A stretch of 64,000 nt of DNA from Hydrogenophaga sp. Root209 (GTDB taxonomy: Bacteria; Pseudomonadota; Gammaproteobacteria; Burkholderiales; Burkholderiaceae_C). Positions within the stretch are counted from its first letter, which is position 1. Each line of letters opens with the position of its first letter. The position numbers and the translations under genes are program-made. Shown here piece after piece: positions 33,347 through 41,653 of the stretch. The DNA lies in contig NZ_LMIE01000006.1 in NCBI RefSeq assembly GCF_001428625.1, positions 118,058 through 182,057 on the forward strand, read 5' to 3'. The notes below the pieces were generated by a model, which ran no database searches, was not told the origin of the DNA, and worked only from the letters and a program-made list of their open reading frames with translations.

Positions 33347-34375
33347 ATGACAGCCCAACGCATTGCGCTGGACGAGTATCTGGGACAGGCGTTCAACCGC
33401 ATTCCCGTGGCCATGATCGTGGTCAACGGGGAGGGCCGCATCATCCGGCTCAACGAGCTGGCGGAAACCACCTTCGGCTACGCCAGCGAGGAGCTGATCG
33501 GGCAGAAGGTCGAGGTGCTGGTTCCCGAGCGCTATCGCCACAAACACCCAGGCTACCGGGGTGGCTTCCTGGCCGAGCCCAGCGCCCGACCCATGGGCGC
33601 CGGTCGCGACCTCAGCGGATTGCGCAAGGATGGCAGCGAATTCCCGGTGGAAATCGGCATCAACCCCGTGGAGACCGGCGAGGGGCCGATGATCCTTTCG
33701 GTGATCCTGGACCTGAGCGAGCGCAAGCTCAGCGAGAAGCGCATCCAGGACGCGCTGCAGCAAAAGGACCTGCTGCTCAAGGAAGTGCACCACCGGGTGA
33801 AGAACAACCTGCAAGTCATCCACAGCCTGCTGGACCTGCAGGCCCTCAAGATGGTCGACAGCGACCTGGTGGAGGTGCTGCGCGACAGCCAGAACCGCAT
33901 CCGCTCCATGTCGCTCATTCACCAGACGCTCTACCAGTCGCAGAACTTCGCGCAGGTGGACTTCCAGCGGTTTCTGGGCGAACTCCTGCCGCGGCTCACC
34001 GAGTCGTATGGCGCCCGTTCGAGGCAGGTGCACATCGACATCCGCTCCACCGACGTCAAGCTGCCGATCAACGAAGCCATCCCGTGCGGGCTGATCGTCA
34101 ACGAGCTGGTGAGCAATGCGCTCAAGCACGGTTTTCCCCACGACCAGAGCGGCACCGTGCTGGTGGAGATCCGCCAGAACGATGAGCAGGCGGTGGAGCT
34201 CTCGATCAGCGACGACGGCCAAGGCATCCCGCCCGACATGGACCTGGACAAGTCCGATTCGCTCGGCCTGCAACTGGTGCACCTGCTCACCCGTCAACTG
34301 CACGGAGAGCTGCATGTCCAGCGCGACAACCCCACCCGGTTCACCTTGAAATTCCGCATGGGCGACAAAGCATGA
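33347..34375 (+). CDS. PAS sensor histidine kinase (HisKA_2 type)
   Basis: A 342-residue soluble kinase. The PAS domain covers residues ~12-127 (IPVAMIVVNGEGRIIRLNE and 'FGYASEELIGQKVEVLVP'). The HisKA_2 domain follows with phospho-His near H148 in KEVHHRVKNNLQVIHSLL, and HATPase_c contains GLIVNELVSNALKHGF and DDGQGIP. A very purine-rich ribosome-binding region precedes the ATG. Its stop overlaps the next gene's ATG (ATGA, 34372-34375), so it is coupled to a REC-PAS kinase. Kinases of this type often feed receiver proteins in general stress or light/oxygen responses; the target here is unknown. Confidence 0.9.
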   Translation: MTAQRIALDEYLGQAFNRIPVAMIVVNGEGRIIRLNELAETTFGYASEELIGQKVEVLVPERYRHKHPGYRGGFLAEPSARPMGAGRDLSGLRKDGSEFPVEIGINPVETGEGPMILSVILDLSERKLSEKRIQDALQQKDLLLKEVHHRVKNNLQVIHSLLDLQALKMVDSDLVEVLRDSQNRIRSMSLIHQTLYQSQNFAQVDFQRFLGELLPRLTESYGARSRQVHIDIRSTDVKLPINEAIPCGLIVNELVSNALKHGFPHDQSGTVLVEIRQNDEQAVELSISDDGQGIPPDMDLDKSDSLGLQLVHLLTRQLHGELHVQRDNPTRFTLKFRMGDKA

Positions 34376-35859
34376 AACCCTCTGCACACATCCTGATCGT
34401 CGAAGACGAAGGCATCGTCGCCTTCAACCTGCAGCAGCGCCTCTCGCACATGGGCTACCACGTGCCCGCCGTGGCCGTCTCGGGCAACGAGACCCTGGCG
34501 CTGGTGTCGAAATCCCGCCCCGATCTGATCCTCATGGACATCCACATCGAGGGCTCCATGGACGGCATCGATGTGGCCGGGCGCATCAACGAAACGCACC
34601 CGGTGCCGGTGATCTACCTCACCGCCTATTCGGAAGATTCCACGCTGGAGCGCGCGCGCCAGACACGGCCCTATGGCTACCTCATCAAGCCGTTCTCGGA
34701 GCGCGAACTGCACGCCACCATCCAGATGGCACTGGAGCGTCATTCGGCAGAGAAGGCCCTGGCCGAGAGTCAGCAGTTGCTTCAGCAGGCGCTGGATGCA
34801 GCCCAGATGGGCACCTTGGAGTTCGACTGCGACGCCGACCACCTGCGCCTGTCGCCCAACTCGGCCCTTCTTCTTGGCCAACCGCAGGACCGCGCCCTCA
34901 CATTCGCCGAGTTCCTGTCCAATGTGGACGAGGCCGATCGCCCGGCCTTCGCCGTCCGCATGGACGGGTCCCACACGCCGCTGCACAAATTCAGCCAGGA
35001 ATTTCGGGTGCTGCACGCAGGGCAGGACGACCGCTGGCTCAAGATCGACGCCAGCCCGTTGCCGGGCCACCGCTTGAGCGGCATCGTGCAGAACATCACC
35101 GATCGCAAGCTGGCCGAAATCCACCTGAGCGAGCTCAACGAACGCCTGGAACAACAGGTGAGCGAACGCACCAGCGAACTGCAGCAAAGCCTGCGCGAAC
35201 TGGAGACCTTCACCTACTCGGCCGCCCACGACCTGCGCGCGCCCATCCGGGCCATCGCGGGGCTGAGCACGGTGATGATCGAAGACTACGCCATCGGGCT
35301 GGGCGACCAGGGCACCAAGCTGCTGCAGACCATGGGGTCTTCGGCGTCGCGCATGAGCGACCTGATCGATGCCTTGCTGGAAATGTCGCGCCTGTCGCGC
35401 TCGGCGATGAACCTCACCGAGGTCGACATCAGCCAGATCGCCAGCGAATCGGGCGAAGCGCTCATGGCCTCCGAGCCGGGCCGGCGGGCCGTGATCACGG
35501 TGGCCCCAGGCATGAAGGCGCTCGCGGATGACACCCTGCTGCGCTGCGTGATCGACAACCTGATGCGCAACGCCTGGAAGTACAGCGCGAAGAAGGACAC
35601 CACCCGCATCCTGGTGGACAGCTTCGTGAATGAGGAGGGCACGGTCTTCTTCGTGAGGGACGAAGGCTGTGGCTTCGACATGAAGTTCGCCGAACGGCTG
35701 TTCGCCCCGTTCAACCGACTGCACAACCAGACCGAGTTCAGCGGTTCGGGCATTGGCCTGAGCATCGTCAAGCGCATCGTTTCACGCCACGGCGGCCGCG
35801 TCTGGGCCACCTCGGTGCCCGGCGAAGGCTCGACCTTTTGCTTCACCCTGCAGGCCTGA
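34372..35859 (+). CDS. Hybrid sensor kinase (REC-PAS-HisKA-HATPase)
   Basis: A 495-residue soluble protein. Residues 5-120 are a receiver with D56 (LILMDIHIEG), ~135-245 a PAS-like sensor domain, ~250-280 a coiled coil, then HisKA with H286 (YSAAHDLRAPIRAIAGLS) and HATPase_c with NLMRNAWKYS, DEGCGF and GSGIGLSIV. The receiver-first layout suggests that it is a phosphorylation target of the coupled upstream HisKA_2 kinase and then signals onward. The start codon overlaps the stop of that gene by 4 bp. Confidence 0.9.
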   Translation: MKPSAHILIVEDEGIVAFNLQQRLSHMGYHVPAVAVSGNETLALVSKSRPDLILMDIHIEGSMDGIDVAGRINETHPVPVIYLTAYSEDSTLERARQTRPYGYLIKPFSERELHATIQMALERHSAEKALAESQQLLQQALDAAQMGTLEFDCDADHLRLSPNSALLLGQPQDRALTFAEFLSNVDEADRPAFAVRMDGSHTPLHKFSQEFRVLHAGQDDRWLKIDASPLPGHRLSGIVQNITDRKLAEIHLSELNERLEQQVSERTSELQQSLRELETFTYSAAHDLRAPIRAIAGLSTVMIEDYAIGLGDQGTKLLQTMGSSASRMSDLIDALLEMSRLSRSAMNLTEVDISQIASESGEALMASEPGRRAVITVAPGMKALADDTLLRCVIDNLMRNAWKYSAKKDTTRILVDSFVNEEGTVFFVRDEGCGFDMKFAERLFAPFNRLHNQTEFSGSGIGLSIVKRIVSRHGGRVWATSVPGEGSTFCFTLQA

Positions 35860-36161
35860 CCTTCCGCTGGCCGAGCGCAGATCGTCACTCGGCCAATCGA
35901 TCTCCCAGCTGCACCACATGCGCCTCTTGGGGATCGACCTTGCCCGCATGCAGGTCCGCGATCACCGCCTGCGCATGCAAAAAGCGATGGCCCCGTTGTT
36001 CGGATTTGGAACGCGCAGGGCTGGGAGGACGTGACCACGCGCGCCGTGGCGCTGGAAACCGGCATTGCGGTCGGCACGCTGTACGACTACTTTCCCGGCA
36101 AGGAAGCGCTGCTCTCGGGGTACGTACGGCATTGCGTCGACCGGTTGAATCCGCCGCCCGT
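35860..36161. other. Gap with gene remnants
   Basis: About 300 bases without an intact gene. An inverted repeat TGGCCGAG (35868-35875)/CTCGGCCA (35888-35895) lies just after the kinase stop. On the minus strand, 35885-35990 reads as an open segment (HAQAVIADLHAGKVDPQEAH) ending in a stop that may be the tail of a lost gene. On the plus strand, 36007-36150 is a TetR fragment (listed separately). Confidence 0.4.
36007..36150 (+). pseudogene. TetR-family regulator remnant (DNA-binding helices only)
   Basis: The plus-strand frame through the GTG at 36031 reads WEDVTTRAVALETGIAVGTL, then YDYFPGKEALLSGYV, the recognisable helix-turn-helix of a TetR-family regulator. The preceding first helix and start are missing, and the downstream ligand-binding domain is absent: the frame runs into antisense of the universal stress gene. 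It is a decayed fragment, not a working regulator. Confidence 0.65.
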
Positions 36162-36614
36162 TCAGGACGCTTCTGACGCTTCGGTGGGCGCTGGCCGCAC
36201 GATGGTGACCGGCACGAGGCAGTTCTGCACCATGTGTTGCGCCACCGAACCCAGGCCACGCTCGCTCTCGCCGCTGCCGTGGGCGCTCATGATCACCGCG
36301 TCGCACTCGTGGCTCTCCACCAGCTCGGCCAGCGCGTGGGCCGGGTCACCGCTGGCCACCACTTCCTCCACCAGCTGGCTGGCAGAAGTGAGCAGCGCCA
36401 CAGCAGGACGGACCAGATCGTGCCCGGCGGCGTCGCTCACCTCGTGCAGCACGTCGGGATCGTGCGCCACCACGAGTTCGTAGAGGTTGGGCGCTTCCTG
36501 CACGTTGGCCACCACGAAACGGGCTTTCAGACCCGAGCTGACCAGGCGCATGGCATGGTAGGCGGCGTGCATGGACTGGGCAGAGCCATCGACGGGAATG
36601 AGGTACTTGATCAT
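36162..36614 (-). CDS. Universal stress protein (UspA family)
   Basis: A 150-residue single-domain protein. It begins MIKYLIPVDGSAQSMHAAYH (the Usp nucleotide-binding first strand), and ends with the GSGESERGLGSVAQHMVQNCLVPVTIVRP segment, in which the G-2x-G-9x-G-(S/T)-like ATP-binding loop is degenerate (SGESERGLGSVA). It is last in a minus-strand unit: binding protein, kinase, receiver, Usp, with 14 nt to the receiver gene. It may be an output or a co-regulated stress factor. Confidence 0.88.
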   Translation of the reverse strand: MIKYLIPVDGSAQSMHAAYHAMRLVSSGLKARFVVANVQEAPNLYELVVAHDPDVLHEVSDAAGHDLVRPAVALLTSASQLVEEVVASGDPAHALAELVESHECDAVIMSAHGSGESERGLGSVAQHMVQNCLVPVTIVRPAPTEASEAS

Positions 36615-36628
36615 GGATGTTTCCAGGG

Positions 36629-37057
36629 TTAGACCCGCTCGTTGAGCAGGCACCAGTAGAGTTCGATGTGCTCGGCGACTTCAATGAACTTGCTGAAACT
36701 CACCGGCTTCTCGATATAGGAATTCACGCCCAGATCGTAGGCGGTCTTGAGATCGGAGTTCTCTCGCGACGAGGTGAGCACCACCACCGGGATGCGCCGA
36801 AACTCGGGGTGAGCCTTGAGTTTCTGCAGCACCTCCAGACCATTGACCTTGGGCAGGTTGATGTCGAGCAGTATGACCGCCGGCACGGGCTCGCCCGCTT
36901 CCCAGCGCGCCATGAAAGCCAGCGCCTCTTCCCCATCTCGCGCGATCTGGATCGTGTTGGAGAACTTCTTCTTGTTGAAGGCGCGCAGCGTGAGGTCGAG
37001 GTCCATCGGGTTGTCCTCGACCAGCAGGATGGGCGGCAGGGAGGCAGGCTTGCTCAT
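36629..37057 (-). CDS. Single-domain response regulator (Rcp1-like)
   Basis: A 142-residue stand-alone receiver. 'ILLVEDNPMDLDLTLRAF' carries the acid pocket, D65 (VILLDINLPKVNG) the phosphorylation site, then LTSSRE and IEKPVSF with the conserved Lys. This long beta4 insertion type is typical of phytochrome-partner Rcp1-like receivers. Its ATG overlaps the stop of the upstream kinase (ATGA), so the pair is cognate. It has no output domain and must act by protein contact or phosphorelay. Confidence 0.92.
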   Translation of the reverse strand: MSKPASLPPILLVEDNPMDLDLTLRAFNKKKFSNTIQIARDGEEALAFMARWEAGEPVPAVILLDINLPKVNGLEVLQKLKAHPEFRRIPVVVLTSSRENSDLKTAYDLGVNSYIEKPVSFSKFIEVAEHIELYWCLLNERV

Positions 37058-39699
37058 GACGGAAACTCCAAAAAGAAAGTGGCGCCCTGTCCCGGCTGGC
37101 TCTCGGCCCAGACGCGACCGCCCATGCGTTGCACGGCTTTGGCCACCAGCGCCAGGCCCAGGCCGGTGCCCTGGTAGTCCTCGGCGCGTTGCAAACGCTG
37201 AAAGATGCCGAAGATGCGGTCGTGGTATTTCATGTCGAAGCCCACCCCGTTGTCACGCACCCAGAGGATACGATGCGCGCCCTCGGTGCGGGCGCCAATC
37301 TCGACCACAGGCTGGTCCCTGGTGCGGCTGAACTTGATGGCATTGCCCACGAGGTTGCGCAGCACCACCGCCATGCCTTCCCGATCAAGCTTCAGCACCA
37401 TGGGCTCCAGGTTCAGGCTCAGCCGCACATCGGTGCTCTCGATGTCGGCGGCATGGCCTTCGATCACCTGCGTCACCAGGGCCGGCACATCCACCCGCTG
37501 ATGTTCCATGGTGCGCCGCTCCATGCGCGAGTAGTCCAGCAGGCCGGAGATCAGGTCGCCCATCTGCAGCACGCCGCGGCGGATGCGAACCAGGAACTGG
37601 CGCCCCTCTTCGTTGAGCTGAGCGCCGTGCTCCTCTTCGAGCAACTGGCTGTAGCCGTCGATCCCCCGCAAAGGGGCCTTGAGATCGTGCGAGACGGTGT
37701 ACGAGAAGGCCTCCAGTTCCTCGTTGAGGCCTCGCAGCTGGGCGGTGCGTTCAGTCACGCGTTGCTCCAGCGCGGCATTGCTCTGCTCCAGCGTGGCCTG
37801 GGCCAGTTTGAGCTGCGTGATGTCGAGCAGGGTGCCGCTGTAGGTGTGGTGCCCGGTAGCGGTGGGCTTGCTCTGCACGCTGCCCCGGAACCAGCGCAAC
37901 GCACCCAGGTCGGGATGGCGGCGAAACTCGGCGGTGATCATCTCCTCGCTGCCGGGGACCGAGCGCATGAAACGATCGGCCAGCGCGCGATCGTCGGGGT
38001 GGATGCAGTCGAGATAGGCCACCAGATCGGGCGGTGGACCCAGTGCTTCGTCGCGCCCGATGCCGCGGTACATCTGGCGCGACCACCAGACGCTCTGACT
38101 TTGGGTGTCGTATACCCAGCTGCCCAGCCCGGCCATGGACTCGGCCAGTTCCAGCAGGTCCCTCTGCTTGCCGATGGCCGCTTCGGCCTGCAGCCGCTCG
38201 GTGATGTCCTTGATGGTGGCGAACAGGTGCTTGAGCGTGCCGTCGGGGTGGCGCACCGCGCGCACGTCGATCTCGGTGTGCACGAAGCTGCCGTTCTTGC
38301 GCACGAAGCGCTTGCGCATCGAGTAGTTGTCGGTGCGGTTGGCCAGCATCTGGTCGCGCAAGGCCAGGTTCTGGTCCAGATCGGGCTGGGGTGTCATTTC
38401 GGCCCAGGTCATGCGCGTGAGCTCTTCGCGCGAATAACCCAGGATCACGCACAGCTGGCTGTTGACCTGCAGCCAACGCGTGGAGCCGGGTGCGGAGATC
38501 GCCATGCCGATGAAGGGCAGTTCGTAGAACAGGCGCAGGAACTCGGCCTGCTCCTGCTGCGCGAGCTGGGCTTCTTTCTGCACCGTGATGTCGAGCAGGA
38601 TCCCGCTGATGTCGGTGATGACGCCGTGCTCGTCACGGGTCAGTGTGGTGCGGTCGTCAACCCAGACCCAGCCTCCGTCGGCGCAGCGCAGCCGGTATTC
38701 CTGGCGGTGTTCGTCTGGCCCATCCTTGAAGTAGCGGGCGGCCTCGATCGTCACGCGTTCGATGTCTTGCGGGTGGATGAGCTGCGCGTAGGTCAATTCG
38801 CCGTGCAACAGCTCCCCGGGCTGGTAGCCCCACTGCGCCACCGACTGGCTGACATAACTCATGGGCCAACCGGGCTCGTCGCGCCACTCGACCACCACCA
38901 CGGGCGAACGGTCGACCAGATCGACCAGGTGCCGCAGCCGTGTCTGCCCGCTCAGCAAGCGCTCGGCCATGCGGTCGGCTTCGCTGCCGATCATGGCCAG
39001 TTCGTCGTGCCCCTGCAGCCCGGCGCGGGCCTGTAACTCCCCTTCGCCCATGCGCTTGAGGGCCAGGGCCAGGCGCCGGGCCCGGCGAAACCACACCAGA
39101 TGCACCACCAGCGCCAGCAGGATGGTCAGGCCCAGCAACAACAGGCCTTCGCGCAGGGCTTCCTGCTGCATGCCGGCAAACCGCATGGCCTGGGGCAGGC
39201 CCAGATCGACCACCGCGATCAGGCGCCGACCCGTGGTGAACGGCACCACACCCACCAGTTGCCGCGTGGCCGCCAGGTGAACCACGGTGATGGCCACCTC
39301 CGATGGCCCGTTGAACACCACGCCACTCACGCCGGCGAGGTCGGCGCGCCGCCGCAGCAGTTCGCCGAACGGTTGCCCGATGTCGGAGCGCACCAGCGAA
39401 GCCTGCACCAGACCGTTGGGCTGCAGCAGCCAGGTGTGCTGCATACCGCTGTAGAGCCCCATGCCGCCCACCAGCCGGCGCACCAGGACCTGGTTGTCCA
39501 TGCCCGACTGAACGCTCAGGCGGCTCTGCTCCACACTCAGGCGCTCGCGCAGCCGCCGGGTCTCCTGATCCAGCACCTGCGCGCCCACCTGGCGCGCCTG
39601 CACGACGTAGTTGATGGTGGACGCCGTGAGCGCAAACAACACCAGCATCAAGGGCATGAGCCAGCGACCCGGCAGGGCCAGGCGGGACGACAGCCTCAT
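37054..39699 (-). CDS. Membrane sensor kinase with three PAS domains
   Basis: An 881-residue sensor. A first helix (~14-33, MPLMLVLFALTASTINYVV) and second (~180-205, GLLLLGLTILLALVVHLVWF) bracket a periplasmic domain of ~150 residues, followed by HAMP, three PAS domains (starting near VDLVDRSPVVVVEW, YELPFIGMAISAPG and AESMAGLGSWVYDT), a coiled coil, HisKA with H671 (YTVSHDLKAPLRGIDGYSQL) and HATPase_c (LVGNAIKFS, DNGVGFDM, GTGLGLALV). Its start overlaps the stop of the upstream binding-protein gene by 1 nt (TGATG). It is probably the partner of the downstream receiver. Confidence 0.92.
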   Translation of the reverse strand: MRLSSRLALPGRWLMPLMLVLFALTASTINYVVQARQVGAQVLDQETRRLRERLSVEQSRLSVQSGMDNQVLVRRLVGGMGLYSGMQHTWLLQPNGLVQASLVRSDIGQPFGELLRRRADLAGVSGVVFNGPSEVAITVVHLAATRQLVGVVPFTTGRRLIAVVDLGLPQAMRFAGMQQEALREGLLLLGLTILLALVVHLVWFRRARRLALALKRMGEGELQARAGLQGHDELAMIGSEADRMAERLLSGQTRLRHLVDLVDRSPVVVVEWRDEPGWPMSYVSQSVAQWGYQPGELLHGELTYAQLIHPQDIERVTIEAARYFKDGPDEHRQEYRLRCADGGWVWVDDRTTLTRDEHGVITDISGILLDITVQKEAQLAQQEQAEFLRLFYELPFIGMAISAPGSTRWLQVNSQLCVILGYSREELTRMTWAEMTPQPDLDQNLALRDQMLANRTDNYSMRKRFVRKNGSFVHTEIDVRAVRHPDGTLKHLFATIKDITERLQAEAAIGKQRDLLELAESMAGLGSWVYDTQSQSVWWSRQMYRGIGRDEALGPPPDLVAYLDCIHPDDRALADRFMRSVPGSEEMITAEFRRHPDLGALRWFRGSVQSKPTATGHHTYSGTLLDITQLKLAQATLEQSNAALEQRVTERTAQLRGLNEELEAFSYTVSHDLKAPLRGIDGYSQLLEEEHGAQLNEEGRQFLVRIRRGVLQMGDLISGLLDYSRMERRTMEHQRVDVPALVTQVIEGHAADIESTDVRLSLNLEPMVLKLDREGMAVVLRNLVGNAIKFSRTRDQPVVEIGARTEGAHRILWVRDNGVGFDMKYHDRIFGIFQRLQRAEDYQGTGLGLALVAKAVQRMGGRVWAESQPGQGATFFLEFPS

Positions 39700-40742
39700 C
39701 ACTGCGAGGCCTGCCTGCTGGCCTGAAAGCGGCGCATGGGTGCACCATCGATCAGTTGGTCCCAACGCGGTGGCTGGCGCAGCAGTCCGACCTCGGTCAG
39801 TGTGTCCACCACGTTCTGTGCCTGCGCCGCCAGCGCTGGCGGGTTGCCCGAGAGTTCGCGCTCGGACGCCTCCCGGGAATAAAAAAGCAAACCGCCCAGC
39901 ACCGCCAGGTAGTCCGACGGTGAGAGATCGGTGCCTTGGGCCAGCGACTCGGCAGCGCCGGGCGTGTCGAGCTGGAACACGTGCAGGCCGGCGTACCAGG
40001 CCCCCAGCAGTGCATCGACGTCGGCGGGGCGTTGCTTCAGCACGTCCTTGCGCACCACCAGCACGTCCAGGATTTCGCCGGGCATCTCGCTGCTGTCAAA
40101 GATGCGCCGGTAGCCGGCTTGCCCCATGGCGCCGGCCAGGGGCTCGTAGGTCACGGCCGCGCCGACCCGGGCGTTGCGCAAGGCCCCCAGGTGCTCCGTC
40201 ACCTCCAGGTTGACCACCTTCACGTCGGCCCGGCTCAGACCCGCCTTCTTCAACATGCGGTGCAGCAGCAAGGACCCCACGGCCGAGTCTTCCACCGCGA
40301 TGAACTCGCCCTTGAGTTGCGCCAGCGAGCCGATGCGCGGTGCGACCATCACGACATCGCCACCGTTGGACGCATCGAGCATGGCCACGATGCGCACCTC
40401 CACGCCGCTGTCGGCGAGCCGCAAGACTTCGTCGAGCGTGAGCGTGGCTGCATCGAGCAGACCGTTGCGCAAGTGGCGCAGCGTCTCCGATCCGGACGGC
40501 AGCTCCACCACGCGCAGCCGGCGCGGGTCGGCCAGGCCGCGGTCGCGCGCGAGCACCAGCGGGTCGTAACCTACCCAGGGATTCATGCCCACGGTGAGCG
40601 GCGGCATGACCGGGTCCCCACAGGCGGCCAGCGCCAACACCACCACGGCAGCGGCACAGCGCCACGCACGGCCTCGCCATCCGCTTCGCAGATCACCTCT
40701 CCCCTGTTCGCCGGCCATCGGTGGGCTTGCGCCATGTGTCAT
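39699..40742 (-). CDS. NMT1/SsuA-like periplasmic binding lipoprotein
   Basis: A 347-residue substrate-binding protein of the SsuA/ThiY (NMT1-like) family. The leader has a long basic n-region and a lipobox LAAC (Cys near residue 41), followed by 'PPLTVGMNPWVGYDPLVLARD', a signature of this fold (first strand plus ligand-binding loop), ELPSGSETLRHLRNGLLDAA and EFIAVEDSAVGSLLLH. A second in-frame ATG at 40718 is also possible. No importer permease or ATPase is adjacent; it overlaps a sensor-kinase gene instead, which points to ligand sensing rather than uptake. Confidence 0.85.
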   Translation of the reverse strand: MTHGASPPMAGEQGRGDLRSGWRGRAWRCAAAVVVLALAACGDPVMPPLTVGMNPWVGYDPLVLARDRGLADPRRLRVVELPSGSETLRHLRNGLLDAATLTLDEVLRLADSGVEVRIVAMLDASNGGDVVMVAPRIGSLAQLKGEFIAVEDSAVGSLLLHRMLKKAGLSRADVKVVNLEVTEHLGALRNARVGAAVTYEPLAGAMGQAGYRRIFDSSEMPGEILDVLVVRKDVLKQRPADVDALLGAWYAGLHVFQLDTPGAAESLAQGTDLSPSDYLAVLGGLLFYSREASERELSGNPPALAAQAQNVVDTLTEVGLLRQPPRWDQLIDGAPMRRFQASRQASQ

Positions 40743-40954
40743 AGGAACGTGTTGTCAGTCCATCGGGAAACCACAGGATCACGCACAACATTCTGTTGCA
40801 CCTACCCTGCCCAGTGTAGGGGGGCCGGGGTCGCGTTCGCGTCACGAAGGCGCAACACCCCTGGCCCGCGGCGCGCAAAAAGTCCTGTTCCAACACGGCT
40901 CCCGGCCCCGCTCGGCATACTGAACCTTTGCCCCTGAACGAGAACTCACCCCGC

Positions 40955-41653
40955 ATGATCAAAATTTCAGAGGTGTCCATGCACTACCAGCTGGGCTCGG
41001 CACGCATCGACGTGTTGCGCTCGGTGAACCTCTCGGTGGCCGCGGGCCAGCGCATCGCCATCACCGGGCCCTCGGGCTCGGGCAAGACTTCCCTGTTGCT
41101 GCTGCTCTCGGGGCTGGAGCGCCCGGCCGGTGGGCGCATCACCATCGACGGCACCGAACTCGGGGCCATGGACGCCGACGCGCTGGCCGACCTGCGGCGC
41201 GATCGCATCGGCATCGTGTTCCAGTCGTTTCACCTGTTGCCCAGCCTGAGCGCGCTGGACAACGTGGCCCTGCCGCTGCAGATGGCCGGCCAACGCGACG
41301 CCCACAGCCGCGCCGCTGCCCTGCTGCAACGCGTCGGCCTGGGCGCGCGGCAAGACCACTACCCCAGCCAGCTCTCGGGAGGCGAACAGCAGCGCGTGGC
41401 GATTGCGCGGGCGCTGGTGCACCGCCCGCGCCTGCTGCTGGCCGACGAGCCCACCGGCAATCTGGACGACCACACCGGCGAGGCCATCCGCGACCTGCTG
41501 TTCGAACTCAATCGGGAGGCCGGCACCACGCTGGTGCTGGTGACGCACGATCCCGACTTTGCCGCCCGCTGCGACCGCGTGCTGCGGCTGCACGACGGCC
41601 ACCTGAGCGCCATCAAGACCACCGGACAGGCAGTCGATGCGGTTCCTGTTTAG
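40955..41653 (+). CDS. ABC transporter ATP-binding protein (LolD/MacB-type)
   Basis: A 232-residue ATPase. The Walker A GPSGSGKT is at 38-45, then the signature [15 protein letters not shown] and Walker [13 protein letters not shown], with the MacB/LolD-family wording '[24 protein letters not shown]'. It pairs with the FtsX-type permease, whose gene starts inside its last codons (41637). E. coli YbbA/YbbP has the same arrangement. Such pairs act by mechanotransmission on lipoproteins or peptides in the periplasm rather than by classical import. Confidence 0.92.
   Translation: MIKISEVSMHYQLGSARIDVLRSVNLSVAAGQRIAITGPSGSGKTSLLLLLSGLERPAGGRITIDGTELGAMDADALADLRRDRIGIVFQSFHLLPSLSALDNVALPLQMAGQRDAHSRAAALLQRVGLGARQDHYPSQLSGGEQQRVAIARALVHRPRLLLADEPTGNLDDHTGEAIRDLLFELNREAGTTLVLVTHDPDFAARCDRVLRLHDGHLSAIKTTGQAVDAVPV

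Noticed and set aside
39699-41653. A divergent ABC importer made of the binding lipoprotein and the nearby ATPase
   Set aside because: The ATPase is LolD/MacB-type and overlaps an FtsX-family permease, which does not work with NMT1-like binding proteins; the genes are also on opposite strands.
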